From NCBI GenBank assembly GCA_002428325.1, contig DIVR01000052.1, positions 1 to 64,000 of the forward strand: 64,000 bases of DNA. Direction: 5' to 3'. Made by a program: the position numbers and the translations under genes. Shown piece by piece: positions 1 through 7,654 of the stretch. This stretch comes from a bacterium UBP4_UBA6127. Its GTDB lineage: Bacteria > UBP4 > UBA4092. The notes under the pieces are model-generated. The model was given only the letters and a program-made list of their open reading frames with translations, did not search any database and was not told the origin of the DNA. Positions within the stretch are counted from its first letter, which is position 1. Each line of letters starts with the position of its first letter.

Positions 1-27
1 AGGGTTCAAATCCCTCCTCTCGCACCA
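1..27 (+). tRNA. 3' end of a tRNA, probably tRNA-Leu (truncated by the window edge)
   Basis: The first 27 bases fold as the end of a tRNA: a T-arm with a TTCAAAT loop flanked by AGGG and CCCTC, a 7-base acceptor strand CTCTCGC, discriminator A and an encoded CCA. The anticodon lies outside the window. Discriminator A and a CTCGCACCA-type end resemble bacterial leucine tRNAs, and the end of the tRNA-Leu at 50792-50880 is similar. The amino acid is therefore an inference only. Confidence 0.75.
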
Positions 28-168
28 GCCTTATGTAATTAATAAACCTTTCGTTTGATTTTATAATTCTCAGTTTACCTTCCCCATTTATTCCTAATTA
101 AGAAATATTCCTAGTTTTCAGGCTGTCATAGTGTTCTTTTAATACCCCTAAACAAATCTATATAAAGC

Positions 169-186
169 TTTTGACAGCTGTCAAAA
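169..186. repeat. Perfect 18-bp palindrome in an AT-rich gene-free stretch
   Basis: TTTTGACAGCTGTCAAAA is its own reverse complement and contains a TTGACA hexamer on each strand. It sits in the 300-bp gap between the tRNA end and the ferredoxin terminator, where I see no other gene. It could be an operator-like site for a dimeric regulator. No gene starts close enough to show what it would control. Confidence 0.5.
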
Positions 187-262
187 AATATAAATCATTG
201 AAAATAAATAGATTAATGATTTAGAGTCTTGGTCAAAAGTCCTTTACCCAAGAATTATACCC

Positions 263-301
263 AAATAAAAAAAGCGAAAGTGTTAACCACTTCCGCTTTT
301 T
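263..301 (-). terminator. Rho-independent terminator of the ferredoxin gene
   Basis: A 14-bp stem (269-282 with 288-301) encloses a 5-base loop. The single mismatch becomes a G-U pair in the leftward transcript. In that direction the stem is followed by a run of T (263-273 read on the minus strand). It lies 27 bases past the ferredoxin stop codon. Confidence 0.8.
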
Positions 302-327
302 ATTAATCATCACTCGTTGGGGAGTGA

Positions 328-561
328 CTAAATGTTATCATTACCGATAGCATTGACAGGACATTGTTCCATCGCGTCTTTGCATTGGGCAATTTCCTCA
401 TCATTCTCTGGTTGTTTATAAACGATATCATGGTCACCCGAATCAGCTTCCTTAAAATTATTCGGCGCTATTTCCATGCATAAGTTGCAATAAATGCAAT
501 TTCTGTCCACATAATAGGGACCTTTTAGATTATCTTCCCAACGTTCGGCTAAATCAGCCAT
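328..561 (-). CDS. Small [4Fe-4S] ferredoxin
   Basis: This 77-residue soluble electron carrier has cysteines at 22, 25 and 28 (CIYCNLC) and a C-terminal Cys67-Pro. That is the CxxCxxC...CP pattern of single-cluster [4Fe-4S] ferredoxins. Cys60 is an extra cysteine that could form a disulfide or join the cluster site. The protein is acidic, as expected for a redox partner. The start is supported by GGAGG eight bases upstream. The gene has its own promoter-like sequence (601-629) and terminator (263-301), so it is probably monocistronic, diverging from tig. Its redox partner cannot be read from the context. Confidence 0.9.
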   Translation of the reverse strand: MADLAERWEDNLKGPYYVDRNCIYCNLCMEIAPNNFKEADSGDHDIVYKQPENDEEIAQCKDAMEQCPVNAIGNDNI

Positions 562-600
562 TTAAAAACCTCCATTTAATCAAAATTGGTTCTTGTTCTC

Positions 601-629
601 ATCTTAATTGATTTAAAGCTGTTTTTCAA
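601..629 (-). promoter_or_regulatory. Sigma-70-type promoter for the ferredoxin gene
   Basis: Read leftward, TTGAAA (624-629) and TAAGAT (601-606) are separated by exactly 17 bases. They match the consensus at 5/6 and 4/6. The -10 element lies 40 bases before the start codon. Confidence 0.5.
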
Positions 630-663
630 TATCCAGTTTTGCCGGTCTCATGGAGCTATTTCA

Positions 664-692
664 TTGCGTAAACCCTTTATTTAGGATAAAAT
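664..692 (+). promoter_or_regulatory. Possible promoter of the tig-clpP-clpX operon
   Basis: TTGCGT (664-669) and TAAAAT (687-692) are 17 bases apart. The -10 element matches the consensus at 5/6 but the -35 only at 3/6. It lies 59 bases before the tig start in the divergent gap with the ferredoxin gene. Confidence 0.35.
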
Positions 693-750
693 TGATAATT
701 ACTTCCCTAATAAATCAAACTTTTCAGTATTAATTTTATGGAGACTTTTA

Positions 751-2034
751 ATGGATATTAAAGTTTTGAAAGTAGAAGATGCACCTGATTGTGTTAAAAA
801 GATTCAAATTGAAATACCCGTAGAAGAAATCCAGTCCAGGATGACATTAATTTTCGATAAGATGCAGAAAACAGCATCTCTTCCCGGTTTTCGTTCAGGA
901 AAAGTCCCTCGAAAAATGCTGGAAACCCGATTTTCTAGTGATGTTCATACTCAGGCCATCCAGGAAATCCTTCCTGAAGCCTTCGATAAAATATCCAAAG
1001 AAAACAAGTTTAATACTGTCAGTGACCCTTATGTTACCGATATTGTCAATGAACCCGACAAACCGGTACAGGTTACCATTGATGTTGAAGTTAAACCCGT
1101 CTTCGAATTAGCGGATTACCAGAATATTCCTGTCAAAAAACACGAAGTTACAGTATTAGATGAAGAAGTTGAAAGAGAATTGACCCGCATCCAGGAAAAT
1201 AGCGCCACCTTTACGGCCGTTACTGACCGACCCGCTCAGGATGGGGACTGGATTCACTACGAATTTATTGAAAAACTCCAGGGGATGAAAACTGAAAAAG
1301 GCAAAAATGAGATTGAATTAGGAAAAGGCCAAGTCCTTCCGGAGATTGAAGATGCCATTAAAGGACAATCTGCCAAAGCCAATGTTAAAGTTGAATTTGT
1401 TTATCCGACCGATTTCAGCAACCCTAAAAAAGCCGGAAAAAAATCAACCTTGCAAATCACCCTTACGGACATCAAAGTTAAGCATATCCCGGCATTGGAT
1501 GATGAGTTGGCAAAAGACCTCGGACAGTTTGAAAACCTGGGCCAGTTAAGAGAAAAGATCAAGACCGAATTAACCTCTTATAAAGAATCTCTGGAAAAAG
1601 AAACAATGCGAAATCAAGTCCTTGATTTCCTGATTGAGAAAAATCCCTTCGAACTTCCGGCTTCCATGGTGCATCAGGGAAGTGAAGAAATCTTTTATCA
1701 GACTCAAATGCGAATGAGAATGCAGGGACAGTCCTTTGAAACCATGAATGTGAACCCTGAACAGATTGCTCAAAAAAGCATTGAGACAGCCAAACGGTCC
1801 ATCAAATCAGCATATATCATCGATGATATTGCCACCCGGGAAGACATTCAAGTATCTGATGAAGAATTAGATAAAGCCATTTCCGGTATGGCAGCCCAAT
1901 ATCATGCAGAACTGGAACAGTATAAACAATACCTGGCGCAGAACAAAAAAATCGATTCCATTCGGAATGATCTTCGTTACGATAAAGTGATGGATTTCCT
2001 GATTGGAAAAGCCCAGGTCGAAATAGTAAAATAA
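751..2034 (+). CDS. tig: Trigger factor, ribosome-associated chaperone and peptidyl-prolyl isomerase
   Basis: This 427-residue cytosolic chaperone docks at the ribosome exit tunnel and shields nascent chains. The ribosome-binding signature GFRSGKVPRKML lies at residues 46-57 of the N-terminal domain. An FKBP-type isomerase domain follows at roughly 155-245, then the long helical C-terminal domain. Length is normal for the family. The ATG is preceded by TGGAG. It is the first gene of tig-clpP-clpX, the classic bacterial order, with clpP starting 18 bases after its stop, so chaperone and protease are probably made together. Confidence 0.97.
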   Translation: MDIKVLKVEDAPDCVKKIQIEIPVEEIQSRMTLIFDKMQKTASLPGFRSGKVPRKMLETRFSSDVHTQAIQEILPEAFDKISKENKFNTVSDPYVTDIVNEPDKPVQVTIDVEVKPVFELADYQNIPVKKHEVTVLDEEVERELTRIQENSATFTAVTDRPAQDGDWIHYEFIEKLQGMKTEKGKNEIELGKGQVLPEIEDAIKGQSAKANVKVEFVYPTDFSNPKKAGKKSTLQITLTDIKVKHIPALDDELAKDLGQFENLGQLREKIKTELTSYKESLEKETMRNQVLDFLIEKNPFELPASMVHQGSEEIFYQTQMRMRMQGQSFETMNVNPEQIAQKSIETAKRSIKSAYIIDDIATREDIQVSDEELDKAISGMAAQYHAELEQYKQYLAQNKKIDSIRNDLRYDKVMDFLIGKAQVEIVK

Positions 2035-2052
2035 TATTTGAGAGGTAATGAC

Positions 2053-2640
2053 GTGTCTCTTATTCCAATTGTAATTGAACAATCCAGCCGAGGCGAACGC
2101 GCCTATGATATTTATTCTCGACTTTTAAAGGAGAGAATCATTTTCATTGGAAGTGAAGTCAGTGATGAACTCTCTAATCTGGTTATAGCCCAATTACTTT
2201 TTTTACAATCTGAAGACCCCGATAAGGATATCCATGTCTATATTAACAGTCCTGGGGGTTCGGTTACTGCGGGGCTTGCCATATATGACACCATGCAGTT
2301 TGTAAAACCTGACGTTACCACTTATTGTATCGGCCAGGCGGCTTCCATGGGGGCCTTATTGCTGACTGCCGGGACCAAGGGAAAACGTTACGCTTTGCCC
2401 AGTGCCCGCATTATGATTCATCAACCCTGGGGTGGCGCGCAAGGTCAGGCCACCGATATCGATATTCAGGTCAGAGAACTCCTCAGGTTAAAAGGGCTGA
2501 TTAATGATATTCTGGTCCATCATACCGGGAAAGATTTGAATACCATACAAAAAGATACTGACCGGGATTTCTTTTTATCAGCAGAACAAGCTGTCCAGTA
2601 TGGACTGATTGATGAAGTGTTGAACCCTCAAAAAGCATAA
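2053..2640 (+). CDS. clpP: ATP-dependent Clp protease proteolytic subunit ClpP
   Basis: ClpP is the serine peptidase whose 14-mer barrel degrades proteins fed in by ClpX or a related ATPase. From the start chosen here it is 195 residues. The catalytic triad is Ser98 (in GQAASMGA), His123 (MIHQP) and Asp172 (TDRD). I chose the GTG at 2053 rather than an in-frame TTG at 2038. GAGAGG lies 7 bases before the GTG, and the protein then begins MSLIPIVIEQ like mature ClpP from other bacteria. The gene sits between tig and clpX. Confidence 0.95.
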   Translation: MSLIPIVIEQSSRGERAYDIYSRLLKERIIFIGSEVSDELSNLVIAQLLFLQSEDPDKDIHVYINSPGGSVTAGLAIYDTMQFVKPDVTTYCIGQAASMGALLLTAGTKGKRYALPSARIMIHQPWGGAQGQATDIDIQVRELLRLKGLINDILVHHTGKDLNTIQKDTDRDFFLSAEQAVQYGLIDEVLNPQKA

Positions 2641-2663
2641 TTGCACAAGGAACTAAAATATAT

Positions 2664-3914
2664 ATGAATGTTAATAGCCAAGACCATAACCAAAGCTGCT
2701 CTTTTTGTGGTCAGGAAAAGGCTCAAAATAGAACTCTTATTGCAGGCCCTGGTGGTGTCTATATATGTAATGAATGTATCAAAACCTGCAGTAACTTATT
2801 AACCACAGGTCCCAGGGAAGAAACCGCCATACCTGCCGAGTTACCGGTTCCTCTTGAAATCAAAAATATTCTTGACCAGTATATTGTGGGACAGGATTCC
2901 GCCAAGAAAATCATGGCAGTCGCTGTCTATAACCACTACAAGAGAGTTCAATTAAAATCCTCCGACAGTGATGTGGAAATCCAGAAAAGTAATATTTTAT
3001 TAATGGGTCCCACGGGTTCAGGAAAAACATTATTGGCTCAAACCCTGGCCCGAATACTGAATGTCCCCTTCACGATTGCTGATGCAACAACATTGACCGA
3101 AGCCGGCTATGTGGGCGAAGATGTCGAAAATATATTGCTCAGACTCCTCCAAGTAGCTAATTTTGATGTCGCTAAAGCAGAAAAAGGGATTATTTATATT
3201 GATGAAATCGATAAGATTGCCAAGAAAAGCCAGAACCTTTCCATTACCCGCGATGTTTCCGGAGAAGGTGTCCAGCAATCTTTATTAAAGATTATAGAAG
3301 GTACGATCGCCAATGTCCCTCCCCAGGGTGGCCGAAAACATCCCCATCAAGAGTTTATCCGAATAAATACCAATGATATCCTTTTTATCTGCGGGGGAGC
3401 TTTTGTCGATTTAGATAAAATAATTGAAGAACGCATCAATAAGTCATCGATTGGGTTTAATGCCGAATTGTTCTCCAGGAAAGATATGAAACTGGGACAG
3501 CTGCTGGAAAAAACCCAACCGGAAGATTTAATCAAATATGGGTTAATTCCTGAATTTATCGGTCGGCTGCCGGTAATTTCCATCTGCCATGAATTACAGG
3601 AAAATGATCTGGTAAAAATATTGACCGAACCCAAGAATGCTTTACTTAAGCAATATCAGAAGATTTTCGAGATGGAAGATGTGAAACTGACGATCACAGA
3701 ACCCGGCCTTTTTGCAGCAGCGCGAGAATCCATCAAACGTGGTGCCGGCGCCCGGGGACTTCGTTCCATATTGGAAGAAATGTTGCTGGATGTAATGTTT
3801 GAAATCCCTTCCAGAGAAGATATCCTGGAATGTATTGTGGATGAGAATGTAGTCCGGAAATTAAGTAAACCTATCCTGGTAACCCGCGATTCAAACAACG
3901 CTAATACCGCATAA
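2664..3914 (+). CDS. clpX: ATP-dependent Clp protease ATP-binding subunit ClpX
   Basis: This 416-residue AAA+ unfoldase hands substrates to ClpP. It has the N-terminal zinc-binding domain (Cys12, 15, 35, 38), Walker A GPTGSGKT at 115-122, the GYVG pore loop at 148-151 and Walker B at 176-183. The IGF loop that docks on ClpP is at 263-265 and the sensor-2 GARGLR is near 362-367. All key residues are present. AGGAA precedes the ATG. It is the last gene of tig-clpP-clpX and runs into the 3931-3965 hairpin. Confidence 0.97.
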   Translation: MNVNSQDHNQSCSFCGQEKAQNRTLIAGPGGVYICNECIKTCSNLLTTGPREETAIPAELPVPLEIKNILDQYIVGQDSAKKIMAVAVYNHYKRVQLKSSDSDVEIQKSNILLMGPTGSGKTLLAQTLARILNVPFTIADATTLTEAGYVGEDVENILLRLLQVANFDVAKAEKGIIYIDEIDKIAKKSQNLSITRDVSGEGVQQSLLKIIEGTIANVPPQGGRKHPHQEFIRINTNDILFICGGAFVDLDKIIEERINKSSIGFNAELFSRKDMKLGQLLEKTQPEDLIKYGLIPEFIGRLPVISICHELQENDLVKILTEPKNALLKQYQKIFEMEDVKLTITEPGLFAAARESIKRGAGARGLRSILEEMLLDVMFEIPSREDILECIVDENVVRKLSKPILVTRDSNNANTA

Positions 3915-3930
3915 ATATGATAATTGATTC

Positions 3931-3965
3931 AACAAAAGGAATTCTTTTACAGAATTCCTTTTGTT
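3931..3965. terminator. Shared bidirectional terminator of clpX and hisB
   Basis: A perfect 15-bp inverted repeat (3931-3945 with 3951-3965) has a 5-base loop, and T-rich arms face both convergent genes. It lies 17 bases past the clpX stop. Its right arm lies inside the last codons of hisB, whose stop codon is in the loop region. Confidence 0.75.
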
Positions 3966-4540
3966 GAAGGTATTCCTGTCACCCGATTATCTTTCTCAAT
4001 AGCTTCCCTTAAGGCTCTGGAAATGCCTTTAAATATCGCTTCTGCAATATGATGCAAATTTTCACCCCGGATCAGATCAACATGCAGATTCATCTTGGCA
4101 TTTGTAACAAAACCCCTGAGGAATTCTTCTACCAGTTCAAAGTCAAACTCACCCACTTTTCCCTTAAAATCAGGAACGTTATAAACCAGGCAAGGCCGTC
4201 CCCCAATATCAAGAGCCACGGATACTAAGGATTCATCCATAGGAAGAGTAATGGAAGCATATCGTTTAATGCCGGAGCAATCACCCAGGGCCTTATGAAA
4301 AGCTTTACCCAGGCAAATCCCTACATCTTCGACTAAATGATGATAGTCCACATGGATATCACCTTTCGCCTCTAAAGTGAGATTAAAAAGCCCATGCCGT
4401 GTAAATAACTCCAGCATGTGGTTGAAAAAGCCCACACTTGTCTGGATGGAATAATCACCCTTCCCATCCAGCTCCAAAGTTAGATTAATCTGGGTTTCTT
4501 TGGTGTTTCTTTCGATTACAGCAGAACGTTTTTCATTCAT
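3947..4540 (-). CDS. hisB: Imidazoleglycerol-phosphate dehydratase
   Basis: This enzyme catalyses the sixth step of histidine synthesis, dehydrating imidazoleglycerol phosphate to imidazoleacetol phosphate. The 197-residue protein is the dehydratase alone, with no phosphatase fusion. It shows the metal-binding motifs FFNHMLELFTRHG near residues 38-50 and HHLVEDVG near 67-74, and a second His-rich segment HHIAEAIFK toward the end. The other his genes in the window (hisF, hisI) are about 47 kb away, so the pathway is scattered. It follows the acetyltransferase gene by 16 bases. Its last codons form part of the shared terminator. Confidence 0.96.
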   Translation of the reverse strand: MNEKRSAVIERNTKETQINLTLELDGKGDYSIQTSVGFFNHMLELFTRHGLFNLTLEAKGDIHVDYHHLVEDVGICLGKAFHKALGDCSGIKRYASITLPMDESLVSVALDIGGRPCLVYNVPDFKGKVGEFDFELVEEFLRGFVTNAKMNLHVDLIRGENLHHIAEAIFKGISRALREAIEKDNRVTGIPSTKGIL

Positions 4541-4556
4541 AATAATTACCTTCTGG

Positions 4557-5459
4557 CTAACTTAAACTTTTTTTATAAGTCCAGAATATTCTAGAAATAT
4601 GAGCATTTACAGCTTTCAGATAAAATCCGGCAGGTCCGACCCATGGGATAATCGAATGGGAGAATCCATCGGTTTTTTGGTCAGCCAAACATCTTTTCAG
4701 CAGGATTTCCCCAATTTTCTTACCCCGCATGGATTTATCTGTCCCCATCGGACCAAACCAGGGCAAACCTCTATTATTACCATTATAAGCTGAGAAGGCA
4801 ACAATTTGGTCCTGAGATTGAGCAATATGAAGAGAAATAGGTTTGTTATCAAAAGCCTGGCTGACTTCATGAGCCCATAATTTCCATTCAGATTCAATGA
4901 ATTTTATGATTTGAGTATAATCAGTATGTTCGGCTCTTCGAATATAAATGCCTTCTTTACTCAATCTTTTTTCATCCTCAGAAGTTTCTAAATCAATCGA
5001 GGTCAAATCTACATCCATATTAATATTTTCTCCAACCTTCTCAAATCCGTTTTGTTGAAGAAAGACAACTCCTTCGGTATAACGAGGATCAAGTCCCGGC
5101 ATAAAATAATTCAGGGGGACATCCATAACCTTAATTTCTGTAACATCCTGTTTTCTGAGGACATCCTCGATGCGTTCCAACAGTAATTTGCCAACAGATT
5201 TTCTGCGCCATTGAGGTAAAACCCCCATCAGTTTTATATATCCCAATTTTCCTTTTTCATAATTTCTGAAAGCACCAATCAGAAAACCAACCATTTTATT
5301 ATCTTCTCGGGCAACCCAGTTTAAATCTGATTGGTAGAAAGGGTCTCCAAACGATTTTTCATAAATAATATCTTCCGATAATTCATCTAATATTAATATT
5401 CTTTTAGCGAGTGAAGTTAATTCGGGGATATCAGATTTTTTTAATTCTTCAAAGATCAT
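4557..5459 (-). CDS. Tandem-domain GNAT acetyltransferase
   Basis: The 300-residue protein appears to hold two GNAT folds. The first (about 1-150) has an acetyl-CoA-binding-like segment LPQWRRKSVGKLLLERIE. The second (about 165-300) has MRGKKIGEILLKRCL and an aromatic-rich tail. GNAT enzymes transfer an acetyl group from acetyl-CoA to an amine; the substrate here cannot be read. Its start overlaps the end of the upstream epimerase gene by 11 bases, which suggests translational coupling and perhaps a role in the same sugar or envelope pathway. In tandem GNAT proteins one domain is often non-catalytic, and I cannot tell which here. Confidence 0.8.
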   Translation of the reverse strand: MIFEELKKSDIPELTSLAKRILILDELSEDIIYEKSFGDPFYQSDLNWVAREDNKMVGFLIGAFRNYEKGKLGYIKLMGVLPQWRRKSVGKLLLERIEDVLRKQDVTEIKVMDVPLNYFMPGLDPRYTEGVVFLQQNGFEKVGENINMDVDLTSIDLETSEDEKRLSKEGIYIRRAEHTDYTQIIKFIESEWKLWAHEVSQAFDNKPISLHIAQSQDQIVAFSAYNGNNRGLPWFGPMGTDKSMRGKKIGEILLKRCLADQKTDGFSHSIIPWVGPAGFYLKAVNAHISRIFWTYKKSLS

Positions 5460-6450
5460 AGGAGGCCTCTTTTTGGAAATTTTTCATCACCTTTAGAATG
5501 ATATTATCCAATTCAACCTTAGGTTTGAAACCGGAGAGTTTATTGATTTTCTCGATGGAAGGAACTCTTCGGTACATGTCCTCAAAACCCTTCTGATAAG
5601 CTTTCTCATAGGGGATATAAACAATCTTCGAAGAACTTCCTGTAACTTTTTTAACTTTTTGAGCCAACTCTTTTATGGAGATTTCCTGATTACTGCCAAT
5701 ATTAAATATTTCACCATAAGCTTTATTAAAGAAAGGTAATTTTGAAAGGGTACCTATCAAATCACCAACAAAACAGAAGCAACGGGTTTGGTTACCATCT
5801 CCGAACACAGTAATATCCTGATTTTCCATGGCCTGCTTCACGAAACGTGGCAAAACCATTCCGTAGGTCCCCACCTGCCGTGGGCCACAGATATTGAAGA
5901 AACGGGTAATGATGACAGGAAGGCCTTTTTCACGATAATAGGCCAAGGATAAAAGCTCATCAATAGCCTTGGAATCAGAATAGCCCCACCGGGAAATGGA
6001 GGTGGAACCTAATATCCGGTCATCATCTTCTTTTAAAGGGACTTTATCATTTTTCCCATATACTTCAGAAGTGGACGCTATCACTACCGGTTTATTCCCA
6101 CATTTGTGGGCATATTCCAAAACATTTTCAGTACCCTTAATGTTGATTTCCAGAGATTTTAAAGGGTTATCTATTATATATTTGACCCCGACAGAAGCTG
6201 CCAGATGATAAATCACATCCGCTTCTTCTACCAGTTTCAACAGGCTCTTTTTATGCAATACGGAGCCTTTAACCAGATGGACCTGATCTTGGATAGCTTT
6301 GAGATTTAGAATCCGGCCGGTGGAAAAATCATCAATAATAGTTACAGGATGGCCTTTTTTCACAAGAGATTCTGCCAGATGGGAGCCGATAAACCCTGCC
6401 CCACCGGTAATAAGTATTTTTGATTGGGTTTTATTTAATTGATTTTTCAT
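5449..6450 (-). CDS. NAD-dependent nucleotide-sugar epimerase/dehydratase (extended SDR)
   Basis: The 333-residue protein has the Rossmann motif TGGAGFIGSH at 15-24, a conserved D at the end of beta-2 (IIDDFSTG) and TSEVYG at 127-132. The catalytic YSDSK is at 157-161. This is the signature of extended SDRs that act on UDP- or dTDP-sugars, such as UDP-glucose 4-epimerase or UDP-glucuronate decarboxylase. The exact substrate is not resolved. It is the first of three leftward genes (epimerase, GNAT, hisB) and diverges from rsmD. A role in making a surface sugar is inferred. Confidence 0.85.
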   Translation of the reverse strand: MKNQLNKTQSKILITGGAGFIGSHLAESLVKKGHPVTIIDDFSTGRILNLKAIQDQVHLVKGSVLHKKSLLKLVEEADVIYHLAASVGVKYIIDNPLKSLEINIKGTENVLEYAHKCGNKPVVIASTSEVYGKNDKVPLKEDDDRILGSTSISRWGYSDSKAIDELLSLAYYREKGLPVIITRFFNICGPRQVGTYGMVLPRFVKQAMENQDITVFGDGNQTRCFCFVGDLIGTLSKLPFFNKAYGEIFNIGSNQEISIKELAQKVKKVTGSSSKIVYIPYEKAYQKGFEDMYRRVPSIEKINKLSGFKPKVELDNIILKVMKNFQKEASYDL

Positions 6451-6560
6451 GGCAATTGACTCGATTTAATTGTTAAACTATATCGATATACCTGCTAAAA
6501 TGCAAGTTAGAGTTTATGAAATAATTTATTAAAAAGTGATACAAGATTAGGACCCCCAAT

Positions 6561-7142
6561 ATGCGAATAATAGCCGGAACAGCAAGGCATCGAGTAATCA
6601 AAAGTGTTCCTGATTCACTGACCAGGCCAACAACCGATCGGATTAAAGAATCCCTCTTTAATATCCTGAATTTCAGGATACCTGATAGTGAGATCCTGGA
6701 TTTATACTCAGGCACAGGCAATATGGGTTTGGAAGCTATCAGCCGAGGCGCAAAATCGGTTGTATTTGTCGATCTACGAAAAGTCAGTATCGATACCATT
6801 AATGAAAATATTCAGTCTTTAGGGTTTGCCTCGCAATCAACCGTCTATATGTCTGAGGCCGACAAAGCATTGAATTTATTAATAAAAAACCAAAAACATT
6901 TCGATATTATATTCTGTGATCCACCCTATAATAAGGGACTTGAAATTCCATCAATGGATTTAATCCAGAAGGGAAAGCTCTTAAAAAAAGAAGGGGTGCT
7001 GATTGTCCGGCACCACAAAAAAACAGAATTACCTGATAGTTTAGGTATCATAAAAAGGTATCGCCAGAATAAATATGGAGATGCATTTGTTTCTTTTTAT
7101 CAATATATGGAAAATGAAAATCAAGAAATCAACCAAGAATAA
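6561..7142 (+). CDS. rsmD: 16S rRNA (guanine-N2)-methyltransferase RsmD
   Basis: This enzyme methylates G966 of 16S rRNA (E. coli numbering) using S-adenosylmethionine. The 193-residue protein begins MRIIAGTARHR, has the RPTTDRIKESLFNIL segment typical of RsmD near 22-36, the SAM-binding LDLYSGTGNMGLEA at 46-59 and the catalytic DPPY at 120-123. It is followed 17 bases later by coaD, a very common pairing in bacteria. AGGA lies about nine bases before the ATG. Confidence 0.94.
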   Translation: MRIIAGTARHRVIKSVPDSLTRPTTDRIKESLFNILNFRIPDSEILDLYSGTGNMGLEAISRGAKSVVFVDLRKVSIDTINENIQSLGFASQSTVYMSEADKALNLLIKNQKHFDIIFCDPPYNKGLEIPSMDLIQKGKLLKKEGVLIVRHHKKTELPDSLGIIKRYRQNKYGDAFVSFYQYMENENQEINQE

Positions 7143-7159
7143 GATGTTGGGAGAGACTC

Positions 7160-7654
7160 ATGAATAAACGTATTGCCATCTATCCAGGGACCTTTGATCC
7201 TATCACGAATGCCCATATCGATTTACTTGAAAGAGGACTGAGGCTTTTTGACCATATCACACTGGCCATTGCTCCCAATCCGGGAAAAGGACCGGCTTTT
7301 TCCACCGAAGAGAGAGTCTGCTTAGCACGTGAAGCTATGGATATGAGGGGACTTCAATGTGTCGATATTGAATCGTTTGAGGGATTATTAGTTAATTATG
7401 TTCAGAGTAAAAAGGCAAATATCATTATTCGAGGGTTACGAGCTGTCTCCGACTTTGAATATGAGTTTCAAATGGCATTAATGAATCGAAAGCTAGCTCC
7501 CAATGTTGAAACCATCTATATGATGCCCAGTGAGAATTTCACTTTTCTGTCCTCTCATATGGTAAAAGAGGTTACCAAATTGGGGGGAGAATTAACAGAT
7601 TTGGTTCCTGCCAATGTTATGAAAGCGCTTAAGGAAAAATATGGCATCAAATGA
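7160..7654 (+). CDS. coaD: Phosphopantetheine adenylyltransferase
   Basis: CoaD adenylylates 4'-phosphopantetheine to dephospho-CoA, the penultimate step of coenzyme A synthesis. The 164-residue protein has the nucleotidyltransferase motif YPGTFDPITNAH at 8-19, in which Thr11 and His19 bind ATP, and the C-terminal SSHMVKEV loop that corresponds to the usual ISSTxVKE. The length is typical. GGGAGAG precedes the ATG. Its last 14 bases overlap the next gene, suggesting coupling. Confidence 0.96.
   Translation: MNKRIAIYPGTFDPITNAHIDLLERGLRLFDHITLAIAPNPGKGPAFSTEERVCLAREAMDMRGLQCVDIESFEGLLVNYVQSKKANIIIRGLRAVSDFEYEFQMALMNRKLAPNVETIYMMPSENFTFLSSHMVKEVTKLGGELTDLVPANVMKALKEKYGIK

Noticed and set aside
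2038..2052. TTG start for clpP five codons upstream
   Set aside because: The GTG at 2053 has GAGAGG at good spacing and gives the usual ClpP N-terminus.
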